Shown here: positions 36,801-47,260 of the stretch, piece after piece | How positions within the stretch are numbered: the first letter of the stretch is position 1 | How the letters are laid out: every line of letters starts with the position of its first letter | Origin: Glossina fuscipes | Taxonomy: Eukaryota > Arthropoda > Insecta > Diptera > Glossinidae | NCBI RefSeq assembly: GCF_014805625.2 | Contig: NW_023998414.1 | Location: 10,003,228-10,067,227, forward strand | Length of the DNA stretch: 64,000 nt | Reading direction: 5' to 3' | Program-made: the position numbers and the translations under genes | Notes under the pieces: generated by a model | What the model was told of the DNA's origin: nothing | The model's database searches: none | Seen by the model: only the letters and a program-made list of their open reading frames with translations

Positions 36801-39800
36801 ACGTTCTGAAGATTTTTAATAGCGGGTTAGAGACGTTAGAGAAGAATGGGTAAGATTTCAAACAGGAATTTTATTGCACCTGCCGCCAAATATTCTTCGA
36901 GTGCTAGTGGAAAAGCATCAAGTTTGAATATATCTCGACATGCCGAGCAAAAAATATTTGAGAATAATATTTTGAACCACGCTAAGCTTAACTTTGTTCG
37001 CCTCTGTGTATATCCGTCTGAAGTTTTTTAAACCCGTTCCCATATAAACGCCCCTACGAGAAGCAGGACATTATTGAACAAACCATTTCATTAAAATTGG
37101 TCCAAATTACCTACACACCAAATTTGGACCAGGTAGGTGTTGTATTTTTGGATCTCACCTCGCGTAACGGGCCTTAAGCATGACAAAAAGATATAATTTG
37201 TAGTTTTTTTTATCGTTATAATAAATGAAGGGTTCTATGCGGCGATGCGGTATAACTAATTATTCAAAAGTAGGAAGGACTTGCCCTGCTATAATCTTTC
37301 TCGTTTTTCCCATTTATTTTTCTACTTTTTCGACAAACAGTTATGTCGATGATGTTTGCAGCAATTCTTCAAGCTCTGCTATGTAGAGCCTTGATGATCG
37401 ACCAAACGATTTAATATTTTATTTTAAAATTTATCGAAAGTTATCGATAATCAAAAATTTTTTACTTGTAATAGCAGATTAAATTGGCAAACAGCAAAAA
37501 AATGATTGAAAAGCTTAATTAGCTTTTTGCTATAAGTGATTGTTATATGAAGATTTTAAAGGTAAAGCAGGCAAACTGTTCACGTTCGAATTCATTTAGG
37601 ATCTAAAGCTATTCGAGAATTTATCTATCTTTTCGGTTTTGGATTTAAGAAATAAACAATGAAATCCTTATCTTTACTCAAAGGGTCTTCGTTTAAACAT
37701 TTAAACACATTTCGATGTTTACGTATACGTATACGTATTGAAAAACTATTTTGATTACTTTGGTTTTCTTTTCTTTTCTCCTCTTCTTTTTTTTTTTTTT
37801 TTTTTTTTTTTTTGTATATTTTTAGAGCCAACAAAAAAAAAATTTCGAAAATAAATATAAAATTTAAAATAAATCTATCCAAGTCGATGGATGGATATAT
37901 GCAGGAGAGCCATTCAGTCAATAATCTTTATATATATATATACATACATACATGCATAAACATACATAGATATATATATATATATATATATATATAGTAG
38001 ATACATATAGACATGTCTGCCGTGCGGCTTCTATTTGCTAAACAAATTGAAAATTGAATGACATGATTTTACCAATACGTATACAAGCATAGACTCTGTC
38101 AACATCATGCATATTCAAAGAATTTTTAAAGGTAAAATTTTTTTATGAAAATCTTTATGGGAGTCAACAAAATGCCAATATGTACTCTTTTATTTTTCTG
38201 GGGATTTTTTTGCAAATCAGATTTGTTGCTGCCGTAGTTTTTGTTATTATTCTTCTTGTTGTCGATGTTGCTATTGCTATTGCTGTTGTCTTTGTTTTTT
38301 TTTTTGTTTTAATTTTTCATGTTAGGATTTAAATGTCAATGCCTAAGCTTTTGTTGCTATCAATTTGCAAACACCTCTCTCTCTCTCTCTCTCTCTGTCT
38401 CTGTCTCTGTCTCTCCCTCTCTGTCTTTGCCTATTTACGAAAAAGATTCAATAGAAGTAAACAACGTTCCCCAACACATCCGCAGTCATGTTAAATGCCA
38501 ATAGCAGGCATTTGTACGCTTATATAAAGCATATGTAATATCATCATCAATGTCATATTTCTAAAGGGTTTAGACATGTCAAACATATTGGTCAAATGTG
38601 AGAGCTGTCGTCATAACTTATCCTCATCATCAGCAAAACAAAAGTATTTTTCTATTTTTTAATTTGAAAATTTATTCTCATCTCATACTCATAATAAAAA
38701 ATATTTAGACAAAGTGTTAAATTTTTATCAAAACAAAGAAGCCATAAACAAAAAATCATTGCCACAATAAATACAATGCAATAGTAGTTACATTAACGTT
38801 TACTATAGGACTTTTATAGTTTAACGAACATGTCTCAGTTTAACGGCATTTCTTGTTATTGAATCAGAATGTTTTTTTTTTTTTTTTTTTTTTTTTGATA
38901 TCATTCTTTTGTTTTACATTCAGATACCTGAGCATAATAAAAATCATTTTACATGTAGGGATAATTATAAAACTTTGTTTATTAAAACGGAATAATATCT
39001 TTCACCATCAAAATGTAAGGAATGAATGAATGAATGAATGACTGACTGACTGACTGACTGACTGATTGACTGACTAACTAACTGACTGACAGTTAATTAC
39101 CGAGGATGGAATTCCTTTCAAGTTGAGTAAAGCTTTCATTTCAAATATTCCTGGAATGTTGTAAAAAAATAACAAAATGACAAAGAGAAATAATGTCCGA
39201 TAAACGTAGAGAATGCGTAGAGGATCTTGGCGATGAATCATAAATGCAAGGCTAACATTTTTAACAACTAATATCTCTCTCCATTCGAAAGTATGGTTCA
39301 GAACCTCTGTTCTCCCGTTGAGCAAAAGAACACTAAATGCACACAAGCAACGGCGATGCAAAAGGTTGCATACATCTTCGACTAATGTGCAGTTCTAAGT
39401 TTTTGCTTATCTATCCCAGCCAAGCTCTTAATAATGCGTCGAAAAAATTTCGAATCAAATGGTCATAAAGGCAACTTATGTACGGCATTCGCCTAACAAG
39501 CATCTTTGCAATCGAAAAGCAATAATGATTTGTAAATTTTTAAAGTTGATCGGAAATCTGATGCGAAATTGATCGGAATAGTATCGCGCCATTAATTAAC
39601 AAAATATTTTGCAATTTTACAATGCATTCGCGCTTGAAACGTGGAGATAAATATTCAGAATTAGTCTTAAACGAATGTAACATTGTTGTTTATGTATATG
39701 TTCGCATAAGGAGTGAGTAAGTACCTAATTAACATATGGTGCATTAATAGTTTCGCATAATCAAACAATTATCGACTGAAATATTACATTGCATACTGCG

Positions 39801-40034
39801 TATTGCATGCTATCTATTCGTGCCGAAAGCAATTGGCTGCAATATAACGGAGTATTATGGTAATGAAATATTAACGTTATACCTGCTGCTGCCTATAAAT
39901 TGGGAAATTTTGATTCAAATTGTGTTAAACTGTAAGGGAGACAGTTCCGAAACGCAGCAGCCTACCGGCAACCAGAATAGTAGCATACTCTTGAAGATCT
40001 TGCCATGTAGAAGAACCAACCAACAAAGAAACAA
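36801..40034. other. AT-rich DNA with several microsatellites, no gene
   Basis: Contains ACGTAT-type palindromic repeats near 37720, T runs at 37787-37813 (27 nt) and 38872-38896 (25 nt), TA runs at 37929-37943 and 37970-37996, and a CT array at 38374-38426. The 95-codon minus frame at 39074-39361 is not recognised. Confidence 0.5.
39020..39090. repeat. Compound (GAAT)n-(GACT)n tetramer repeat
   Basis: Five GAAT units pass into about twelve GACT/GATT/AACT units. The second array probably arose from the first by a point change and slippage. Confidence 0.92.
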
Positions 40035-40295
40035 GTAAGGAAATTATATTCCGACGTGACTGAATCTCTTATACTCATCACCAGACAAAAAACTACGGGA
40101 ATTATATTTTCATGCTCTACAACATGGAATGGGTGCGCTTCACTTTATTTATTTTCAAAATAAAAGTGTTTGGGCGATGTAGGCGATGTCATTAGAAAAG
40201 TTTAAGTCATTTTCAAAATTTTTAGAAAATTTTTGGGCGATATCTTCATTTTCAAATGGCCAGACGGACATGTTTAGGTGCATTCCAGATTTGAA
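40035..40295 (-). repeat. Dispersed repeat R, 3' half
   Basis: Minus strand: GGAATGCACCTAAACATGTC, GAAAATGAAGATATCGCC, GAAAATGACTTAAAC, CTTTTATTTTGAAAATA, CCATGTTGTAGAGCATGAAA, then AAGAGATTCAGTCACGTCGG, AATATAATTTCCTTACTTG. The same order is seen in the copies at 41.6 and 43.2 kb. Confidence 0.78.
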
Positions 40296-40374
40296 AAAAA
40301 AATATTTAATTACCTAAGCGAAATTTTTTTCCTTCAAATTTCGTGAGTTCGCACAAGCACTCCGAAAAGGCTAA

Positions 40375-40565
40375 CATATGGAAACAAAAGAAAACTGCTC
40401 CGGGAAATCACAGTCTAATGGTGTACCTGGTGATTTCTAAGTCCATTTGAAAACGTATTCACATTATTATGGAGACGATCGTTGAGTAACTATGAGGCTA
40501 AGGGCGATTTGTAAGATTGCAGTGCTACAGCCAAAGAACTGTGTGACGTAAGGTGTTAAACGTGC
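40375..40565 (-). repeat. Dispersed repeat family B, copy 2
   Basis: Minus strand: GTAGCACTGCAATCT, ATCGCCCTTAGCCTC, ACGATCGTCTCCAT, CTTAGAAATCACCAGGTACA, TTTCTTTTGTTTCCATATGT. Inverted relative to the copy at 36.6 kb and next to an R copy in the same orientation. Confidence 0.7.
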
Positions 40566-41574
40566 GATTCTGTCTTTTAAGTTCCCCCCTTAAAAAATGC
40601 TCTTCATGGAATTCTCGTACCCTTCGTGGAAGGCGTGCAGCCTACATGATTTTTTTAATTCAAATTTTTATCAAAAACACATAGAGCTGCAGTTTCTGAG
40701 TAAATGTCGCATGCGAGTAAACTCTGCGAATATTATTTTTCTTTTATCTTTCATGGCATTGCGAAAAAATTTTGCTTGCGCTCAAGTACACACACAAAAA
40801 CCTTTAGAAAGAAAAGATGCAAATGAAGTAAATTTAAAAGCCGATCATCGTCTACTCAAGAAGTAACGTTTAAAGCCATTCTAGAAGTTGTTGAGCACTA
40901 CCTTGTAATTCCACTTAATTATTACTTGAAGACTACCTAAGCGAAAATATATTTAAAGTTTCATGTTCACGAAACTCTACGTAAGCGTAACATGCTATGA
41001 AAACGTAAATAGTTTATTGCTGTACGCTACATTCATAAATCACAGCGAGTAATAGAAAAAGCTCACTTACTCTTGGCATAACATAATCCAGTATATACGT
41101 TAACTCAACACCGGGTAATAACAAAAAGTAGTATAGAGACGCTTGTGTGATAACATAATGTATGGGTAGATTTTGCGGATTCCTATTTTCAAATTGGTCG
41201 CATTGATAAGAACATAAGTACATCCAAACATTGACTAAAAAATTTAAAGTACAATTGCATAACTTGAACGAACGAATTAACGCCACAAAGAACGCAACGA
41301 AGTTCATAGTAAAATTTTAGGGTAGAGAAAATAAATATGATTCCTTTGTTTATTTAATAACAGACCGAGCACATTACTCATTTCCGCGTTTTACACTGCT
41401 TAAGTAAAACATTAGATTTTAAACAGATCGTTTTGTTTTAAAAAGCGGTGCGTGTTAAAGATTTCCCTTATGGTTGCAGAACATTTCTTTCTTCTTTCAC
41501 CCCAAAAAGAAACATTCCCATACATATGGATATATTCATTTCTGTTTTTGATGCTCGTCACTGAAGTATGGTGG
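40566..41574. other. AT-rich DNA with one weak exon candidate
   Basis: Minus-strand frame 41014-41307 (97 codons) starts with ATG, is hydrophobic at its start, and contains AGA|GTAAGT, a strong splice donor context at about 41068, after DYVMPR. I recognise no family, and hydrophobic frames are common by chance in AT-rich DNA. Confidence 0.3.
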
Positions 41575-42170
41575 TATATCCGTTTTGTCAAAACGTTTGC
41601 AATGCCTAGGAGGAAGCATCCGAGACCCCACAAAGTATGTATACCTTCCTGATCAGCGTCAAGTTCTAAATCGATTTAAGCATGTCCGTCTGTCCACCTG
41701 TATAATGTCTGTTGTAAGCATTCTTCTGGCCAGAAATTTGACAGAAACATTGCAAGTTCTTGTGCGTAGATTGCTATTGAAAATGGCCTAAATCGGTCGA
41801 GGGACACGCCCACAGCACCACGTAAACTAAGAACTCTTCAATTTTAAATTCGGAATGCACTAAAACGTGTCAGTCAATTCGTCAGTGGCTGTATTAAACA
41901 TACTCCCGTAAGCGAAAATGAAGATATCGTTAAAAAATTTGCAAATTTATTTGGCAGTGCCGCAAAACTTTCCAAAAGACTTTACTGTAAAACGCCCCCA
42001 AGCCTATGCGACAAAAACTTTTATTTTGAAAATAGATAAACTCAGCCGCGCTCACTCCATGTTATAGGGCATGAAAATTGAGTTCTTTTACTTTTTTTTT
42101 TTTTTGCCTTTTTGGATAACGATAATGGGCATAAGAGATTCGGTCATGACTGAATATAATTTGCTTACTT
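41575..42170 (+). repeat. Dispersed repeat R, long copy (left arm of an inverted pair)
   Basis: Starts TATATCCGTTTTGTCAAAAC. Then GAAGCATCCGAGACCCCAC, CCTGATCAGCGTCAAG, TTCTAAATCGATTTAAGCAT, GTCCGTCTGTCC, TTGCTATTGAAAATGGCC, TAAATCGGTCGAGGGACACG, GGAATGCACTAAAAC, AAGCCTATGCGACAAAAAC, CATGAAAATTGAGTTCTTTT, ending near TGACTGAATATAATTTGC. About 600 bp. The 81-codon frame on the opposite copy shows it has no lasting coding content. Confidence 0.82.
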
Positions 42171-43184
42171 GTTTTTTTGCGTTTTTTTTTTTATTTTTTA
42201 TGGGTAATGTGTAATGATAGGTAAGCGTAATGGATATTAAACGATATTTATTTATTAGAAAATAATCTTGTATTGTTGTTGTGAAGATATGTTTTTCAGA
42301 AACACATTTACTTTAACATTAATTAATCAAATTTGTTTCGTTCAAGTTAAAATAGTGTATTGCGTCACTTTAAACTTTGCCGGACCATAATCAGGGTAGA
42401 AAAGTGATTTCAATTTTTAAAAAATTATGATTCATGTAATTGACAAAACATTTGTTCTACTTTTACAAAAACTGTTATTATTAATCTAAAGCTTATACCG
42501 TTCACGCGATCATCTAATAAAATACCTTAAATAAGGGGAAACGATTTTATTTTTCTCTTCTCCCAGTTTTTATTAAAGGTCACTTATTATAAAGGTTACT
42601 TACATTACACGTTGCATATATTCGTACATACTTTAACATATATTAGTACGTTACTCAATAAGTTAGGAGGATGACAAATACACGTCACTATTGACGATTC
42701 CATGTACTGTACGGTACATTTGTTTTTGTGAAATCGTCTCTAAAACAACTACAACTGCGGTAAACTAATTGACCGCAATGTTGTGAAAAGATGGCATAAT
42801 TTCGCTCAAAGGTTGATACTACCTAAAAATCATATGTCATCTTACATCCATATGTGACACTAAAGCACCATTAAGTGATACTCTAAGTCTTTTCTATGCA
42901 TCATTTTTATTTCACGTACCTAAAGTAAACTTGCAGAGAGAGAGAGAGAGAGAGAGATGTGAACCTCTTTCACACTTAAATATTATTACAATTTTTTTTT
43001 TATTACAAGTGTTGTAACAGAGTGTGTTTATGTCAAACATTCGAAAGTATTTGACTTTTATAGAAGTAGACCACACTTTATATAAATATTATTTGATTTT
43101 TACACTTTTCTTATAGAGTGTAAAAAGTTTCCAAAGAGACAAACTGGCATCAGCACATAAGAAGGGAAACGACAAAAAAAAAAG
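42171..43184. other. Spacer between the inverted R copies
   Basis: AT-rich, with no further repeat homology noticed apart from a (GA)n run of about eleven units at 42934-42957 and a T tract at 42992-43001. Confidence 0.55.
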
Positions 43185-44075
43185 AACAAGTAACAAAATT
43201 ATATTCCGTTATGAGCGAATCTTTTATACCCACCATCGCTATCGTAGAAGGGAAAAAAAAGTAAAAGAACTCAATTTTCATAGTCGATAATATGGAGGGG
43301 GCGCAGTTGAGTTTTTCCATTTTCAAAATGACAGTTTTTGTCGCATAGGCATGCGGACGTTGTAGGCCTGTCCTTTGAAAGGTTTACGTCATTTTCAAAT
43401 TCTTTTGTAAATTTGTAGGCGATATCTCCATTTTCACTAACGTGAGAGTCTTTAGCATAGTTACCGAACAGCTGCGTAGACGGAACGGATGAACAGACGA
43501 ACATGTTTAGGTGCATTCCAAGTTTTGAAACTGGCGAAGAATTTCTAATACTTAATGGAGTTTTTCAAACTTGTTTCTGCGCGTTATAAAGGTATTGAAA
43601 AAACAATTAAATTTTGATACATTATAACTTTTGGGTAAACGGGTTTCAAGTTTTTCTATTATTGTTCAGGTACTACAGCATCATCGATACAGTATGCGTT
43701 TTAATTTGTGTTCATTTATCTGCTTATAGTGAATAAGTAGTGAGCAATAAACCAAATTTTGGTTTATTCCTTTTCAAAAAATTGCGGTGTTCTTCGTGCA
43801 CGTAGCACTGTGGACATGTCCATCGACCGATTTAACCCATTTTCAATAGCAATTTGCGTGCGAGAACTTCCAATCTTTCTGCTAAATTCGTAGTCGATAG
43901 CGTTTTGCGGGCAGGAGAATGCTCACAACAGACTTTATGTAGATGGACAGACGGATGTGCTTAAATCGATTTAGAATTTGATACTGATCAAGAATATATA
44001 TATATATGTATACTTTGTGTAGTGTCTGATGAGTACTCTTGGGCTTTGCAAATGTTTTGACAAACGGAATATAGC
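43185..44075 (-). repeat. Dispersed repeat R, longest copy (right arm of an inverted pair)
   Basis: Aligns as reverse complement with 41575-42170 along its whole length. Shared blocks are TATATTCCGTTTGTCAAAAC, TTCTAAATCGATTTAAGCAC, TAAATCGGTCGATGGACA, GGAATGCACCTAAACATG, AAGCCTATGCGAC (here ATGCCTATGCGAC) and CATGAAAATTGAGTTCTTTT. It carries about 230 nt (roughly 43545-43775) with no counterpart in the left arm, containing a perfect 11-bp palindrome. TATATTCCGTT-like motifs occur near both ends in inverted orientation. Confidence 0.82.
43746..43768. other. Perfect 11-bp inverted repeat
   Basis: AATAAACCAAA and TTTGGTTTATT flank a single T. It lies within the segment unique to the right R copy. 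Confidence 0.9.
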
Positions 44076-44329
44076 TCTCATCTTCCGATGATGGTTGTAA
44101 AAGAAGAAACTAACAAAGAAGTAACAGGCAAGGGAAGTTAATCTAGTGATAAGGTATCTTTACATAGGAAGAATGAGCGTGTTACTCTATTTGTTTAGTT
44201 ACATACACAAATATCATATTTATAAATAAAACTAATATTAGCAGTGCGAATAGTCGGCGTTAAAGACTGAGGAGTACACTAATTTTAGCATGTGGTTTGT
44301 AATTCCACAAAAAAAGACACTTGAGACAG

Positions 44330-44330
<1 letters not shown>

Positions 44331-44364
<34 letters not shown>

Positions 44365-44392
44365 CTCTCTCTTGCTCTCTCTGTCTCTCTCT
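44331..44392. repeat. (CT)n microsatellite
   Basis: About sixty pyrimidine-rich bases, mostly CT with G interruptions at CGCT, TTGC and GTCT. It makes the RE-rich minus frame at 44260-44463. Confidence 0.93.
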
Positions 44393-45085
44393 ATCCGTTT
44401 ATTTCCTGTTGAAGTTCTCAAAATGGCAAAGGGACAAAGTGGCGAACCGTGTAATTGATGCATAAATCATTTTCAAACTTTAAGTTTGTGAAAATAAAAA
44501 ACGATTTTCAACCTCCTGCAGATATTTTGAAAAATAATCTTTAAAACGATCCATACGCAAATCTTTCATTCATAAGCAGATCCGCAATATTCAAATGTTT
44601 ATGTTACGTGATGATTATCGAAAATTCGTTCTAGTTGTAAATGAATGTAATTCTTTTTTAGTTGTTTTCATTTTATGAGCATTTCTTCACTTATATTATG
44701 AACGGAAGAGGAAATAAATGGCCATCAAATATCACCATAAGCACATTATGCGTTTACAGTAATTTCCGTTTAGCGTTTAGCGCAATTATTGTGGAAAACA
44801 AAAATTTTATTAAAAGTTTCAAATATTTGTACATTTTGCTGTTGGCCGATTCACACATAACATACATACGTGGGAAAAAGAATAATTATCGCGATTGGCG
44901 ATAAGAGCGCTTATCGAGATGCTTATGGTTTCCACTTTTTTGTTAATAATTCTTCATATAAATGCAGGAATTATTTATTTGCCTAAAAGCGATCATCTTC
45001 TGTTCAATTTTCATTATTAGAATGTTGCAGCAAAAGTTATGTAGCAGGAGAGTAGATTTTCAAATTCCATTTCAATTTATTTATT
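44393..45085. other. AT-rich DNA, no gene seen
   Basis: One 80-codon frame (44662-44904), not recognised. A short GATAAGAGCGCTTATC near-palindrome lies at about 44901-44916. Confidence 0.5.
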
Positions 45086-45375
45086 TTGCCCTATATCACG
45101 TCTGGTAGAAGTGCACATTAAGGCCGTGTAGATGGATGCGGCACTCAGAAGGACTCAAGATGCAATAGACTTTTGTTGTACCGATGGATTCAGAATCACA
45201 TTCTAAAGCGATTTAAGCTTGTTCGTACATCTCTCCGTCCGCGTATCTATCTACCGGTCTTGGTTTTTTTATGTTCAACGAACAGGTCGCAATTATTTCA
45301 CATATTTTGATGAAATTTGATATATTGACATATTTCGGCTGAAGGACGAAAGCTACTTCACATGCACTGTCCTAT
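45086..45375 (+). repeat. Dispersed repeat R, 5' half
   Basis: CTGGTAGAAGTGCACATTAA, GTGTAGATGGATGCGGCAC, CAGAAGGACTCA, GATTCAGAATCACATTCTAA, GCGATTTAAGCTTGTTCGTA, CGTCCGCGTATC, then TTTTGATGAAATTTGATATA and GAAGGACGAAAGCT. Orientation as in the copy at 11.3 kb. Confidence 0.7.
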
Positions 45376-45834
45376 TTGGAAAGTTGTTAAGCAAAGCGAA
45401 ATCCATAAATACTTACACAACTTACAAGGTGCGAGAACTTTCAGAATTATATTATAAGATAATAATTAGGCTAATAAAACTGCTACAACGCTTGTAAAAA
45501 AGGTTCAAGACGAATGAGGAATCATTGCCAATATGTTCTTGTAGATCCTTCAAGGTAATCAATCTTCGTTTTAAGGGACTTACGGCACAATTAAAAGCTC
45601 TAAGCTTTCGTGGCAGGTTGTTCGAACAAAGAAATGTAGCGTATAACGAACGGCTTTTCAACGATGGAGCTTGTCATGAACGAAATCACAATTTCGGGAT
45701 ACGTACTAGATCAAAAAATTAACCACGCCTACCCAGTATTATAATGTATCAAAATTTAATTTGTTTTTCAACACATAAGGTGCAGAAACGAGCATCAAAA
45801 TTCCCCCTTAGTGTATAACGTATATAAATTCTTG
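45376..45834. other. DNA without recognised gene
   Basis: Overlapping frames of 65-69 codons on both strands at 45452-45722 are somewhat less AT-rich than the neighbourhood and suggest a decayed element of unknown class. Confidence 0.4.
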
Positions 45835-45920
45835 GCCAATTTCAAATTTGGAATGTACGCGAGCATGTTCGTCGCTTCGTCTGTCCATCTGTTTGCCTGG
45901 GCAATTGTGTAATACTTTTA
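45835..45920 (+). repeat. Short fragment of dispersed repeat R
   Basis: TTTGGAATGTACGCGAGCAT, GTTCGTCGCTTCGTCTGTCC and ATCTGTTTGCC recall the GGAATGCACCTAAACATGTTCG and CGTCTGTCC segments of the other copies. Confidence 0.45.
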
Positions 45921-45929
45921 TTTTTAAAA

Positions 45930-46105
45930 TAGATAGGAGAGGAGATAGGAAAGTAGTGGAAGTAGCACAGTGGGTGTGTACCCAAATTGGTAAGCCTTAG
46001 GCCTTTACCGACTAAGAATTTATTCTACTCCAGCAAGATTTAGACTTGCGATCGCAGAGGTTAGTAGTCGCGATTCGTATCTACTCGGCTGCTCGTTCGG
46101 ATCTA
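45930..46105 (-). repeat. SINE-like copy S7, head and part of body
   Basis: Minus strand: A box CAGCCGAGTAG (46081-46091), B-box remnant AGTCTAAATCT (46036-46046), 45 nt apart. Then TTAGTCGGTAAAGGCCTAAG, GCTTACCAATTTGGGTACAC. The tail is truncated where it meets the R fragment. Confidence 0.68.
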
Positions 46106-46864
46106 AAATTGTTGCTGTAAAACTTAGAAAAGATGAAATATTATACGTAATCTGCAAGATTCTCTAGCCCCGCAGTCTACTAAAGTCTTAATGTAATCGC
46201 AGTTAATTTTATATCAGACCGTAAAGTGTTAATATTTGCACTCGTTGCACCTTTAATTACCATGAGTTTCGCAGTCTAGACTATGAAATTAGCCGTCCAT
46301 TCTGGAAACATGATTATTGCATTAAATTGCTCATTAAAATATTTCCATTTCTGCGATTTTCATCCACACAACACTACACTCTCATTTGGTATGCAAATAC
46401 ATTTATAATTTGCCTCACCAAAAAAAAAAAAGGAGAAAATTCATTCCTTATATTTTTGTAAAAAATTTCCGTATCGAACGGAATACCTTGCTTTAATCAC
46501 TCAGCGCTGTTATGTTATTAAAAATGCGCTACTCTTTCCTTTTTTCCTCATTTAATGCAAAAATACTCCATCATTATAATCCCTAGTAAATGCAAGCATA
46601 GCTCGCATTAACTGGGAGATATTTGCTCACGAAATCCCTAATGTCGTAAAAATTGAAATCTGATTTTGTTGGTTTTCATAAATCATTTACAAAGCCACCT
46701 GCGATAGGTCAAAACATAAATGCAACCATTTCAGTTATGTCTTTTGTTAGATGTTTACAATGTTACGGACAAAACGTAATAAGATCGTATCTTATTCAAA
46801 TACCTACGCTATGATATCGATGTGCAGTACATTTTTTTTTCTATGGTATGCTGTTTTTAGAAAC
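46106..46864. other. AT-rich DNA, no gene seen
   Basis: Nothing recognisable beyond an A tract near 46421. Its right edge may contain further eroded mariner sequence. Confidence 0.5.
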
Positions 46865-47260
46865 GTGCTCTGTTAAGTTGTTGTCGGGCCATAAGCATAT
46901 ATTCAAGCTTTGTTGTCAGTAATTGTTTATTTCGGATCATTATCTCTCATAGAGAGCGTTTCTTTTGATGTTTCAACACTGAGTTGCTTTTCGAGCAAAT
47001 TCAAAACTTTTGGAGCAGCACGAGAAGAGATACGAAACTAGTCCATATCATTCTTCAATATTGCTTGCATTCATACTCCATCCTCTTCAAATACCAATAA
47101 GATCAATAAGGTACCTTTGAGTTAGTCGACGATTGACAAGTACAAGCTCCTTGATTTTGTTGATGTTTTCATCAGTAGCTGCGGTTGATGGTCTTCCTGA
47201 AGGTATCATTTTCAATCCGTTGAATTTCATCTGCCAACATGGCACTTGTCCCGAAATTTA
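46865..47260 (-). pseudogene. Mariner transposase N-terminal fossil
   Basis: Minus strand, from high to low coordinates. WQMKFNGLKMIPSGRPST (about 47186-47239) corresponds to the WHRRFK-G-ESVEDDPRSGRPST stretch of mariners. AATDENINKIKELVLVNRRL follows. Further on come RVSSRAAPKVLNFARKATQ (family RVAAKLVPKLLNFEQK), then NDPK-TITDNKA-IYAYGP (about 46890-46960; family NDPDLLKRVITGDETWVYGYDIE), which spans the first catalytic aspartate region. Several stops and small frame shifts interrupt it. The C-terminal half is absent. The GRPST-TDEN-VYGYD wording places it in the DD34D mariner group. Confidence 0.85.

Noticed and set aside
39020..39090. CRISPR-like or regulatory repeat array
   Set aside because: It is a simple tetramer microsatellite without spacers.
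43271..43516. 81-codon minus-strand frame
   Set aside because: Lies within repeat R and is broken in the other R copies, so it is not a conserved coding region.
44260..44463. Arg/Glu-rich minus-strand frame
   Set aside because: Translation of a CT microsatellite.
45452..45722. Overlapping frames as a LINE fragment
   Set aside because: Composition suggested a decayed element, but no reverse transcriptase, endonuclease or RNase H motif is present.
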